From assembly GCA_010015745.1 (NCBI GenBank), contig ML978403.1:1-17846 (forward strand): a stretch of 17,846 nucleotides of DNA, written 5' to 3'. Below are positions 1 to 8,970 of the stretch, piece after piece. The translations under genes and the position numbers were made by a program. Source of the DNA: Setomelanomma holmii. Its lineage: Eukaryota; Ascomycota; Dothideomycetes; Pleosporales; Phaeosphaeriaceae. The stretch's first letter is position 1. Each line of letters opens with the position of its first letter. The notes beneath the pieces are model-generated. The model searched no databases. It was given only the letters and a program-made list of their open reading frames with translations, and was not told the origin of the DNA.

Positions 1-189
1 TTGTGTGTAAGGCCTTGCTGGCTGCCTTGTTTGCGTGTTGTGTCAGATCAGGGACGCTGACAGTTGGACTTCTGAGAGCTGCGGGCAGCTCTCGTCGTTG
101 TAGGTGTTGAGAGCCGGTGCTCTGTCGGATCGTGCCATAGCTCTTCGCATAGAGAGCCTTTGTATTTAGGCCTAGCAGGTGCCTATATC

Positions 190-469
190 TTGCAAGAGCA
201 AGAAGTGTCAAGATAGTCTCCTTGTCTTAGCTGTGGTTGTGGCCTTCGACCGAACGTGAAAATCTGAGTGGCGCACGGGCTATTTTGAAAAGATTTCAGC
301 TCACCAGAGAGCTGAAAGACAAAAGAAGGCAGCGCACCTGCCACAACGCCTGCAGCGGAGGGAGGATGCTGGGAAACAGATTTAAGAAGGCATTTGAGTC
401 GTGTTTTGACAGAAAATCAATGGATATCGACCTTTTGCTGACCTGGAAAAGTTGATGTTCGGTGAGTAA
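190..469 (+). pseudogene. Degraded reading frame, unknown family
   Basis: The frame that ends at the TAA at 467-469 reads like a basic, Gln/Arg/Lys-rich protein segment, but it is broken by TGA at 257, TAA at 383, TGA at 395 and TGA at 407. Between the stops the residues look protein-like, for example AHQRAERQKKAAHLPQR followed later by NGYRPFADLEKLMF. I do not recognise the family. An overlapping open frame from a non-ATG codon at 237 to 455 looks less natural. The last codons are followed by a GTGAGT splice-donor-like sequence at 462. This could be a mutated gene or transposon fragment, or chance. Confidence is low. Confidence 0.2.
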
Positions 470-475
470 GTGTTA

Positions 476-563
476 AAAGAGTATAGAGAGAGTAGATAAA
501 ATATAAAAAAAAATAAAGAGTGTATATAGTAAAGAAAGTAAAAAAATAAAAAAAGGTATATGT
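476..563. repeat. A-rich low-complexity tract
   Basis: This stretch consists largely of A runs broken by short TATA, GAGAG and GTA motifs on the plus strand. No gene is visible in it. It lies directly downstream of the degraded frame. Confidence 0.7.
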
Positions 564-1460
564 GTGAGTGTGGAACCGCATCCAGTAATGGAGGCTTCCA
601 AAGCGGGAAATGAAGGCTCGCTTGGCGACTCGCTGCTTTTATTTGGCCCGTGCGCTGACCTCACCACATAAAACCACGCTTCCCTCGCCAGCCTATCCTC
701 CTTCATCCATCATCCCTTTACTCCTGACACTTCACTCCCTCCTATTGGTCGCTCGGACTGAATCCGTGAGGCATTTTCGTTCCCTTGGAAATCATGCAAT
801 CGCTGCACTGCCTGGCTGTGTCATCCACCTTACCCCCTCCTTTGGGACCCACGATTAAGCCTCTGCGCTGTGTCCTTTGCCAGTCCCTCTCAACACGTTT
901 TTCTCGATCACCTAGCCAGCAGCTCTGTCCCTACCTGGAATTTGACCACTCCAACTCTCTCGCCTGTCTCATGGTGAGAAGTCTTTGCATCAGGGCTTTC
1001 ATGAACGGTTTGCAACCGTTCCTTAACTTTCGCCCTCTCGAAAGTGAACGTCCCTCCCAGTCTGCTCATCCTCGATCTGCCACGTCATCAATCACACGGA
1101 TCAGCAACAAAGGGGCCTCAGACGCCCCGATTACGTCTCAACACGAAGCGCTAAGCCGGTACAACTCCAGCTGGACACCTAGCGAGGTTACGTTGGCATA
1201 TAGCCTTAGAGAAACGATTGGCTTTGAACCGTCCAAGTGTTGCTGCAAGCCCAGTTTCACTAAAAAGTTACGCCAGAAAAGCCGCAGCTAGAGTCCGACC
1301 CGCTACTCAGTCATGCAGGTAGCGGTCAGGCATGTACTTGTCGAGACTGCGTCAGAACACAGATTGGTGGAGCCTGGGTCCACATGTCATCCTGGTGCTA
1401 GCAGATGCCCGTGCGCTGTATCCGCCTCGCTTTTCCCGGCCCTTCTACATCTCAGATCTA
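564..1460. other. No convincing gene
   Basis: The sequence is moderately pyrimidine-rich, especially at 660-740. One 166-codon open frame (ATG at 794, stop at 1289-1291, plus strand) is present. It has no recognisable domain, is rich in Ser, Leu, Arg and Cys, and resembles a chance frame. I would not call it a gene without transcript evidence. Confidence 0.4.
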
Positions 1461-1656
1461 CAGTACTGTACGTACAATACAGTACTTTGCAAAACCGCCC
1501 TCACCCCTTCTGCAAGCGACGATTCTGTGAGACCCCTGTCGGCTCAGGATAGCCCTTGTTAGTCTTCGCCAATCACAGTGTATCAAGATCCACTAGCTCT
1601 GTCGCTTGCGCAAAGGGTGAGGGCGGATTTGCAAGGTACTGTACTGTACTGTACTG
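1461..1656. mobile_element. MITE-like inverted-repeat element (196 bp)
   Basis: Bases 1480-1520 and 1601-1641 are inverted copies of each other with about 36 of 41 positions matching; the shared core includes CCGCCCTCACCC and GCAAGCGAC. The arms extend outward into CAGTAC-rich sequence, with CAGTACTGTAC at 1461 and four GTACT units at 1636-1655, so both outer ends start with CAGTAC. The spacer is about 80 bp and non-coding. A TA dinucleotide precedes the left end, as expected for Tc1/mariner-type insertions, but no matching TA follows the right end, perhaps because the GTACT repeat there has expanded. It could also be a foldback element or a hairpin RNA gene. Confidence 0.6.
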
Positions 1657-1700
1657 CCGCTCAAGTTACAGAAGTTATGATCTTCGTACGGTTCTATTAC

Positions 1701-1775
1701 GAGTGGTGTCATACCGAGTGGAGCTATCCTGAGTGGTCTCATCCCTAGTAGTAACGAAATGAGTCTAAGTTATAT
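1701..1775 (+). repeat. Degenerate 15-bp tandem repeat
   Basis: GAGTGG-like units start at 1701, 1716 and 1731, with decayed units at 1746 (TAGTAG) and 1761 (GAGTCT), so the period is exactly 15 bp. A 23-codon open frame from the ATG at 1677 to the TAG at 1746-1748 reads the first three units as repeats of the type Glu-Trp-X-His/Tyr-Thr/Pro. Whether this tiny frame is expressed is unknown. Confidence 0.55.
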
Positions 1776-2008
1776 CGAAAGGAGTCCAGATCATGGCCAC
1801 TCTATTTTTGGCCTATCAAAGTGAACATGCGAATGCAAGACCAGTCGATTCACAACGATGTAAATCGTGCAAAAATGATACCAAGGCAAGGAGTCACCGG
1901 GATCATCATGACTCATGCATATACACCTTCGCCATTGCGGTTCCTTCGTCCGTCTGCATGTCTCTATAACCCAACTTCAAACGTATAAAGCGAAACGATC
2001 GTCGAACA

Positions 2009-3925
2009 TCAAGATCTACGACGTTTGACAGGCCTGTAGTCGACGTCCTCCTCATCATCTCTCATAGGGTGATCCGTAATGAGTTTCACCATCTGCGATT
2101 CGTCGTGAAATCGGTTCATAGATCGCCTCAAATTGCGCACAAGGTTGCGGTCGCTCCTTGACGAAAGCTTGGACAGAGCCTGATTTGCCACTCGCTTGTA
2201 ACGATCGCGCAGCATGATGACATCGTCGTGGGCCAGCATACCGTTTTCGACTGAGTTGCTAGCTATTGCGTTGATGAAGTTGTTGTATTGGACAACCCTC
2301 AGCATACCTTCTAGGCCGGGCAATTATCGCACTTCCATCCATTGCGATTGGATGTGATACCAGATGGCTCTCGTTTTGCTCAAGAATTCTTCCTCAATTT
2401 TTGGGTCGGTCCACAAGACAACTCCATCGGCTTGCTGTGCTCTAGATCGAACACGGCGTGATGCTGAGAGGCGTTTCCTGTGCCCTGAATCGCCTAAACC
2501 CTCCTCTTCCTGTTCGTCACCAGATGCATCGATAACAATCGGTTCATCGACACTACCACCTCAAATGATAGTTTGAGGTCCCAAGGGCGCAGGTCGTTTG
2601 GAAAGGAACGGTTCCGCTGCAACCCCTATCGAAACTGGATCAGAAGTATTTACTCGTTCCGAGAAACTGGCATTGGGAGCCGTCTTGCTTGCGTCAGTGC
2701 TCTCGGCACGTTGCCTCGCAGTCGACAAAGACACCAAAGGCGTGGAGGAAGTCACCACTTTCGCATTCTCTTGACTGAGCGCTTGCAATGCTTCTGACGT
2801 CCTATGCTTCTTCCCATCATCTGCATCGGTCGCAGATGGCGTATGTGCCTGATCAAGCTCCTCATCGTCCGCGAGGCTCACAGGTAGCTTGCGGGACTGC
2901 TCAGCCTTCTCGTCGTCCGAAGGGGTTGCAGGTGGCTTCTGTACCAGGTCGGCCTTCCCGCTGTCTGCAAGGCTCAAACATGGGCGCGGTTGCTCAATCT
3001 GCTCACTATTCGCACGGCTTACGGGCGGCTCGGATGGCCTCCCCGCCTCCCTACGGTTTAGAGAGCGGGTAAGTGTTTCTACTGGCTGGTTGGCATCCTC
3101 AGGGGCCTTGGGCCCTGCTTGTGCCTCTCGTGGCTGGTCAGTGGCCATGTTGACCCCATGTTTGTCGGCCTCCCAACCCACTACTTGTTCTCGGAGGGTT
3201 GGAAATGTGGGGCTTCCTAAATCAGGACCTCGGCCTGCGGCTTGCTCAGGAACATACGTGGGGGTTGCTGGCTGGCATGGTTCTGTAGCTGGGTCATCTT
3301 TCGCGCCATCCATGCCTTGATTTTCAAGGGAAGAAGTTGTCATTTGGGTTTCCTGGGCAATGACTTCGTTGTTGCTTCCGAATGTGCTAGGCTTCTCCAC
3401 GTAGGAGTGTTGCTCGCATACCATTCCCATCTTGTTCTTCGGCCCAAGATCGCCGACTTCTTGCTTCGTTTCCGCCGGCTCGAAGCTCGCAATGCCATAG
3501 GTGGTAGAGAGACTGAGGGATGCTTGAGAAAACGCTTGGACGTCCTGGTGGCCGAGCATGAAAGCCTGAAGTGACGATGTCCGACCCGACTCCCCGGCTT
3601 GTGGCGGTGAAGAAATGGCGGAGATGTCGGACAAAGTAAGCATCACTCTAGGTTCCTTCCTGAGTTCTGCGATTTTGAGAGTTTCGGCTAGGGAGATTTG
3701 CCCCGGCGTGCAGCCTATCTTCGGGTCGTCTGCTTGAAATTCTGACTGAAAAAACATGCTCTTCATTCGAACGTTAGCAACATCAGGTCACGGTAACTGA
3801 TGGAGACTTACAGAGTCGAGTGTGTTAGTAGGACCGCAGGTCCATCCGTGTACCTCCATTTGAAGGAAGGTGTCCAAGTCGTCAAACCCGGGGGTGAAGG
3901 AAGCGGTCCAGTCTTGTGGATCCAT
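2009..3925 (-). pseudogene. Disordered, probably nuclear protein; two in-frame stops
   Basis: Exon 1 (3925-3812) starts MDPQDWTASFTPGF and ends at a clean GTAAGT donor. Exon 2 starts at 3760 or 3745, depending on which AG after the GCTAAC branch point is used; both keep the frame. Exon 2 then stays in one frame to the stop at 2009, interrupted by TGA at 2561-2563 and TAA at 2324-2326. The middle of the protein is low-complexity, rich in Pro, Ser, Glu and Ala, with imperfect repeats of about 16 residues carrying DD/DSGK-like centres. Between the two stops lies PIVIDASGDEQEEE, which resembles a SUMO-interacting motif. The C-terminus has a helical, charged segment and ends in a basic RPVKRRRS, a likely nuclear localisation signal. 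I recognise no family. A weak 57-bp intron (2609-2553, donor GTTCCT) could remove the first stop; I see no good intron for the second. The gene is either decayed or mis-spliced in my reading. Confidence 0.5.
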
Positions 3926-4856
3926 GTTTTACGGACAAAATGCAAGAAGGGCGCTGGCTTTATACTGTAGTACACTTGTGGACACGTGCTATTGTTGATC
4001 TATTTGTAGAGCTCAAACTGTTCCATCCACCTCTGCTACCACGCCATGGTCCCTGTCAAGGCAACAGGAAGCGCTTCAATGCTCCACCAGTGGCCTCTTC
4101 AGGTGCAGTGAGACATGACTGCGGTCATGCTTCCATCTCTACTCTTCATCGGTCGAATCAGACATTCCCATCCTATCACATCATGTGCCCAGGGCGGCTT
4201 TGGACGTCGTGTGCATGATTTTGATGCCGCTAGTGACTCGAACAGCTCCTGCCAGACTGTCCTTGATCGAATGAGAGGGAAGATGAGTCTGCTTACAAGG
4301 CAGACACCCTTCCCCTGCATGAATGTCCTGCCACCATGGCGTACGAATTGTGGAAGCTGCTCCGCTCGTGCAGGTCGATGTTAATGCGCAGTTTGCGATG
4401 GAGTGTCCTGGTCGAATGAAAGACTCGGTGAGTCTGATCCACAAGGCAGACAGCCGTCATCGGCGTGAATGTCTTAACGCCATGGCGTGTGAGTGATGGA
4501 GCCTCTTTCTTCGGGCAATGTGAAATTTATGCACGAGTCTGTTCCGACACCATGCAACGTCACCACTCATGGAGCGGGACGCATGAGCTGTGCAGGTTCC
4601 AAGGGTGATCGTTGGCTCCACATTGAATTGTGCGGAAGTGATAGGCCTTGTAGTACTCTTCCATCAAAGCTCAGTGAGATCTCTGCCACCCCCTCCTCCT
4701 CCCTCCCCCTTCCATTTCTGGACGCTTTCTCAGCCCGTCACTGATATCAAAAGGGACCAGGTTAAGATCAAGCCTAAACTGATATCACTCGGCTTTGTCG
4801 ATTGCAAAGGCCTCCTCAAACTCCTGCGCCTGTCTTCGTGCGGAATTCGTAACGTT
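3926..4856. other. Gene-poor interval
   Basis: No convincing coding exon was found on either strand. The left part is the likely promoter of the minus-strand gene that starts at 3925. The centre holds the diverged duplication listed separately. A pyrimidine-rich stretch (CCTCC and CCCCC runs) lies at about 4687-4715. Open frames here are short and overlap each other on both strands, as expected by chance. Confidence 0.4.
4259..4490. repeat. Diverged direct duplication, about 86 bp, two copies
   Basis: Copy 1 (about 4259-4345) and copy 2 (about 4405-4490) share, in the same order, GTCCT..TCGAATGA, GAGTCTG, ACAAGGCAGACA, TGAATGTC and CCATGGCGT, separated by substituted stretches. The offset is about 146 bp. 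In copy 1, GTCTGC and GCAGAC can also pair as a small hairpin. The function is unknown; it could be the relic of a tandem duplication or of a repeat family. Confidence 0.5.
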
Positions 4857-5845
4857 TTATAGGCTGTCCAATCTCACTGCACTCTCCATATTGCTGTCAC
4901 CTACATTCGTTGATCGTACTTTACGCGTTAGAGCTTTGATAGGTTCAATGATTCGGTGCTTAATTCCAGCTAAGCAGAAAGCGAGAAGACACAGCAACTG
5001 TGTCGCTGTACAAGCCTGTCCGCAGTCAGATTGCCCTACGACGATGATCAGGACATACCAGGAAAATCCCCTGGCGAAGGCTAGTGTCCACCCTACTCTC
5101 GGCGAGGGATATACTGTAGATGGCGATCGCTCCACGCAGCTGGCATAACCCCGCGATTGCGTTGGTGATGATAAAGACGGTCAACAATCGCTTATATCCC
5201 AATCCATGTTGTCCCGATCCGGAGTTCTCATGGTCTAGTAGCCGTCCACGTGAAACTGCTGAGGACAGGATTGATGCTGCTGCAAGGAGATGAAGTGGCT
5301 CCGAGTCGCAAGCAAAGTAACCACTACTGCTCCTATATCAATTAGTCAAATAGGAAGATTGGAATCATACTTCCTACCTCATAGGATATACGATGTTCGG
5401 GGCCGTCAAGATAGTAATTATATATGTCAACCATATAGCCCAGTGGGGAAACAACAAAACACGTAGGATTCGGCCGAGCTGGTTGTCCCACAAATTAGCA
5501 AGCCCGAAGAGTTTACTTGGATCTCCTTACATTTGTGCCGGCGAGCAGCTGGAGGTTGCATCGTACAGCCATGTCGACCCAATACATCTCGCTTTTCGAG
5601 CGAAGCGCGAACACAATTGCAGTTATACCAGCTATTGACAAACCTGCTTGACAAGTGCCGAGGAGAGCAGACATGACTCTCTCCCAGAAGTAGGGGAGCC
5701 CCAACCTCTCGTTTATCCTGTTCGGTTAGTGAGGCTGGACATCGCGATATATGAGCACCACGCTCAGCAGGAGTCCAACAGAAAAGCAAAGAGTAAAGCT
5801 GATAAGGAACGAAGTCATGTCGAAGAAAGAAGATCTGTGCAGCAT
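4857..5845 (-). pseudogene. Multi-pass membrane protein, disrupted
   Basis: Exons 5845-5531, 5478-5378 and 5326 to about 5090 are joined by introns 5530-5479 (GTAAGG, GCTAAT branch, CCAG) and 5377-5327 (GTAGGA, GACTAAT branch, GCAG). The product has at least six hydrophobic segments, including LISFTLCFSVGLLLSVVLIY, ALLGTCQAGLSIAGITAIVF, an aromatic segment around FPHWAIWLTYIITILT, and LLTVFIITNAIAG. Its last part (WYVLIIVVG, LLCLLAFCLAG, then a Lys/Arg-rich tail ending at 4857) lies in another frame, entered near 5090-5120. TAA at 5726-5728 interrupts exon 1 within the first loop, in an otherwise coherent frame. The start may be the ATG at 5845 or the one at 5818. A possible further upstream exon ends at 5900 with a GTGAGG donor. 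I do not recognise the family; about seven segments could suggest a receptor-like protein, but no diagnostic motif is visible. Confidence 0.5.
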
Positions 5846-6802
5846 CTGCACGGGAAGACACCCACTCATATACTAGATTCAGGGATTGATATGCCTCACT
5901 TGCAGAACATATTCGCTGTAAGTGTTCGAGGCCCGGCACCAACAGGCGTATCGCATGATGAGGCATAACTGATGTCTCAGGGCTACCTGGTACGATTGTT
6001 CATAGGAGTGAAAGAACGGGAAAGGCTGTGCAGTGTACTGCGGTGCCTCACCTGCGTTGCGCCTGACCCCACCCCACCCTCTAGGAAGACAGCTCCCCCC
6101 TTGAAGCCGCACATAGTAACGCCACATGAATCTGTAGCCGGGCTGGTCACGTTTCCTCTAAGCTTTGGTGAAATTTGGAAGCCACTGCTCCTGCAATGCC
6201 CGGGGATACAGCGAACCAGGGATGTCACCGGGTTCCCTATTGCCAAACTGGAGCGCCGGCGGCATCATGATGCCCGGTAGTGGCGTAGCTGGCGCTGTCC
6301 ATTGACTGCTGCGGAAGGGAGGCGATATGAACAATCGCTTGAGTGTCTTGGATGTGTGATGTGGAAGGAGGAATGAAGGACTGAGTTGATTGTGTAGCTA
6401 TGAACGAGGGAAGCTATATATACGTGTACAATGAGAGAGTGTAGGGATAGCCCTGCTAGCGTGCAACAGAGTGGCATACCTTCCATTCTATACGCAAGGA
6501 CACAGCAGTCGCCGATTGGTGAATTCTTCAAAGTCCTTGGAGCAATTAACAAGGGTTCAGGCTTACAAAGTGGTAGGAAACTAACACAGAGAAAACCATA
6601 AGTGCAAAGGATTCGGCAGTGCTGCACGGATCTTGTCCATGAGAAGAGTGAAAGGGGCAGACGTTACACAGCCCTGAGTACCGTGCGATCTCGCAGGGCG
6701 TACATGAGCGGGCAGGCAAGGTAACATGTCCATTACTTCTCTGTAACCGAAACCCTGGGGCGCAGGCAATGCTAGACATCAGCTGAGCAGTAAGAAGCGG
6801 AA
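5846..6802. other. Intergenic region with a possible upstream exon (-)
   Basis: On the minus strand a frame from about 6340 to 5900 is open except for a TAG at 6158-6160. It is in register with exon 1 of the downstream membrane-protein gene if a 54-bp intron (5899-5846, donor GTGAGG, acceptor GTGCAG) is removed. The residues (for example MMPPALQFGNREPGDIPGS) look partly protein-like, but no domain is recognisable. It could be a 5' exon, a separate small decayed gene, or chance. Nothing convincing is seen at 6350-6802. Confidence 0.25.
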
Positions 6803-6809
6803 TATAAAT
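6803..6809 (+). promoter_or_regulatory. TATA-like box
   Basis: TATAAAT stands 95 bp upstream of the ATG at 6904, followed by a pyrimidine-rich leader (6841-6900), a common layout of fungal promoters. A second CTATAAA at about 6879 is closer to the ATG. Confidence 0.4.
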
Positions 6810-6903
6810 GGGCCTCTTGCCTTGAGTCTCTGAGATTAATCACTCCTCCACTTCCCAGAATATCCTCCCTTTCAAACCCTATAAACGCCTCTGCTGCCTC
6901 AAG

Positions 6904-7527
6904 ATGAATTCTCAAGATACCATCGAAGATCCGACGCTGTACCAAGACATGGTGTGTATATCGATGCTAGACTGATGCGATCTATTGCTGAGTATACTAG
7001 TTCACTGCAAATGATTCCGACGAGTCAACTGGAGCAGCTGAGATAGAGAACAGCCCGCATTCTGTTCGGTCGGCTTCTCACTCTTCGCAGTCAGCACCAG
7101 AATGCAAAAAGGATGCTCAGGACGACAGAGTGGACAAAGGGCTTATGAAAGGCCGGCCATGTCGTACAGCGGATTCATACCCACATGCTGAGCTTGGTAT
7201 GTCTTCTCGAACAGTCTTAGGCCCTAATTGACCGAGTGTGTTGCGATAGAGAGGGTGCTACTATCAGTCACTCAGCTCGACTCACACCTCACCCAATTGC
7301 AGGAAGGCGTGGAGGAGGCGGCGAACAGCATCAAATACGTCATAAAAAGCCTAGAAGAGCTGAAAGATGACTTGAGAAATGATGTCGGCAAAACAAAGGA
7401 TCAGACGCAGAGATGTCGACAAAGACGCATTCTGAAGTGAGTAAAGGAGGAAAGTGACGACGGACATCAACTTTTGGACTATATGCGATGCAGGAAAAAG
7501 AGAGCACGTGTGACTTGGGAAGGCTAG
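6904..7527 (+). CDS. Small coiled-coil protein with C-terminal basic signal (4 exons)
   Basis: The inferred exons are 6904-6951, 7001-7196, 7250-7436 and 7494-7527. The introns are 49, 53 and 57 bp, with donors GTGTGT, GTATGT and GTGAGT and acceptors CTAG, ATAG and GCAG. Together they encode 154 residues. The N-terminal half is acidic and Ser-rich, hence probably disordered. Residues from about 82 (HAELERVLLSVTQLDSH onward) to about 125 form a heptad-like coiled coil rich in Leu, Val and Glu. The last intron replaces an early TGA and gives the C-terminus KKKRARVTWEG, a classical-looking nuclear localisation signal, which supports the splice model. I recognise no family. It may be a small nuclear, self-associating protein. 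A TATA-like box and CT-rich leader support the start. Confidence 0.6.
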
Positions 7528-7968
7528 TGGTGCTGTAGCTGATATGAGTAAGACTTGACGGACGATGGGTATATACACTTCAGTGATCTCACTTATTGCT
7601 GAGTTGAATGCTTTTCAGGCACTTTTGACTCTGATGCCGTGAAGCTATTTTAAGGTAAGTTACATGTTTTGCGGAATGTAAGGATCGTATCACCATGAAC
7701 GATGCGTTGAAGCTTAATTGCCGTTGAAGTTTAATTGCCGTCAAAGTTGCTGTGATGCGGTGAGAATAATCATTCATCTTCAAAGTTCTCACTCTGGAAC
7801 ACTAAGCCTATGGCAGACTAGCGTCTCATGAACCAAGAAGACTGGTCGTTTCAGCTGAGGTGTTGAGAATGAGAGGATAAATGACATCTTTGTATTCCGT
7901 TGCTTACGAGACTGCTGGATGACAATTCAACGCCCATGCCTCATGGCTGCGTTCATGGAGAAGTGTCG
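7528..7968. other. Intergenic, convergent gene ends
   Basis: The interval lies between the 3' ends of the coiled-coil gene (+) and the MADS-like gene (-). It carries a short tandem duplication (7707-7740) and otherwise shows no coding or structural signal. Confidence 0.4.
7707..7740. repeat. 17-bp tandem duplication
   Basis: TTGAAGCTTAATTGCCG (7707-7723) is followed directly by TTGAAGTTTAATTGCCG (7724-7740), with one mismatch. No function is evident. Confidence 0.8.
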
Positions 7969-8443
7969 CTAGAGGCAGCTTTGTTTATGGTCCAATCCAG
8001 GTTTGCCAACGGGCTGAGGCTGCACGGCGCTTGATAACTCGGTTCGTGAGAGGTGCTCTGAATTCGTCCACAACAAGCTCGAAGGGAATTCGACGGCGAC
8101 TTTATCACCGGCGGAGGATATGCTCTGTCCTTCGAACGTTTTAGTCCTTGATAGCTGCAAGAAAGGGGGAGCTTACAATTGTATCTTGATCTGGTGGCAA
8201 CCAGGACTGACCTGTTTTATCTTTAGATACAAATCTGTTGAAGCGACCATTACGATGGGCTAGGAAGTAGATATCTGTGTCGTATTCTTGGCACAGCTTC
8301 GTCAATTTTTCGTAGAGGGTCTTAGATAGCTTCTGGTAGTTGTTGTTGGCAGCTCTCCTTGCCTTTGCGCGTGCTAGTGGCTGTAATTGCTGCTGGGAGG
8401 TCATGATATGCTGCTTCCTTAGAGACCTGGCTAGCCGATTCAT
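7969..8443 (-). CDS. Small protein with MADS-box-like segment (2 exons)
   Basis: Exon 1 is 8443-8177 and exon 2 is 8124-7969. They are joined by a 52-bp intron with donor GTAAGC, a GACTAAAAC branch-like site and acceptor GACAG; splicing extends an otherwise early stop and gives 140 residues. Residues about 25-75 (ARAKARR, then LYEKLTKLCQEYDTDIYFL, then HRNGRFNRF and WLPPDQDTI) resemble the fungal proteins in which a short MADS/SRF-like domain has a basic helix, a Leu-Cys turn and a D-I-Y-x-L strand followed by R-x-G-R-F. The basic part is weaker than in true MADS proteins. The second exon has no recognisable domain. The start could be the ATG at 8443 or the internal one at 8404, which removes a basic 13-residue extension. 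The MITE at 8530 ends 86 bp upstream and may form part of the promoter. The DNA-binding role is inferred. Confidence 0.5.
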
Positions 8444-8529
8444 TTAAGCTAGTTTGTGTGAACCAAGATCGGGATCCAGATGCTACAATACATGCAGTAA
8501 GCCAGATGGATCCGGGTTTGCGTTTCCCG

Positions 8530-8970
8530 GGCTGGCGTGATTTGTCCCCCCGTTTTTGGGATTTGTCCCCCGCCGAAGTACCGGAAATGGCAACTTTTGC
8601 GCTCCGCATTGCAACTCCACTGCGTCTCTAAGTGTAATTTTTATCTTTAAAGCTTGGAATACATTTTGCATACACTAAAGTACCCCTCGCCTGCATTTTG
8701 TAACTTCTGACAGCGATGGGAACGAGCTAAATAGAGTTGAAGTTGGCGATTTCTTCGAAAATGTCACCAACTTTAACACGCAATTGAACCACAACACAGG
8801 CTGATCTTTAGCTTTAAATTCTTAAGGAAGCTTTGCAAGGCTCTAGAATAATTTATGACGTTTAAAAACCTACTTGCAATTTTGCTGGTGTTAAGTTGTG
8901 TAGATGCAAAGCAATTCGGTACTTCGGCGGGGGACAAATCTCAAAAACGGGGGGACATATCACGCCAGCC
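8530..8970. mobile_element. MITE, 441 bp, 54-bp terminal inverted repeats
   Basis: Bases 8530-8583 and 8917-8970 are inverted copies differing at only two of 54 positions; the outer ends begin GGCTGGCGTGAT. Each arm contains two copies of an ATTTGTCCCCC-type motif about 20 bp apart, a pattern expected of transposase-binding subrepeats. The 333-bp interior is AT-rich with no open frame of note, so the element is non-autonomous. The bases directly outside the arms (CCG on the left, GTTG on the right) show no obvious target-site duplication, so the superfamily is not assigned. The high arm identity suggests fairly recent activity or gene conversion. Confidence 0.85.

Noticed and set aside
785..1291. 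Plus-strand open frame of about 166 codons
   Set aside because: It has no recognisable motif or supporting splice signals, so it is reported only as a weak possibility.
5925..5945. GTTCGAGGC resembling a tRNA T-loop
   Set aside because: No acceptor stem, D-arm or anticodon arm could be fitted around it.
8155..8176. 22-bp GTAAGC...GCAG segment as a mini-intron in the MADS-like gene
   Set aside because: It would join the same two frames, but it is far below usual fungal intron size, and a 52-bp intron from the same donor with a branch-like GACTAAAAC gives the same frame.
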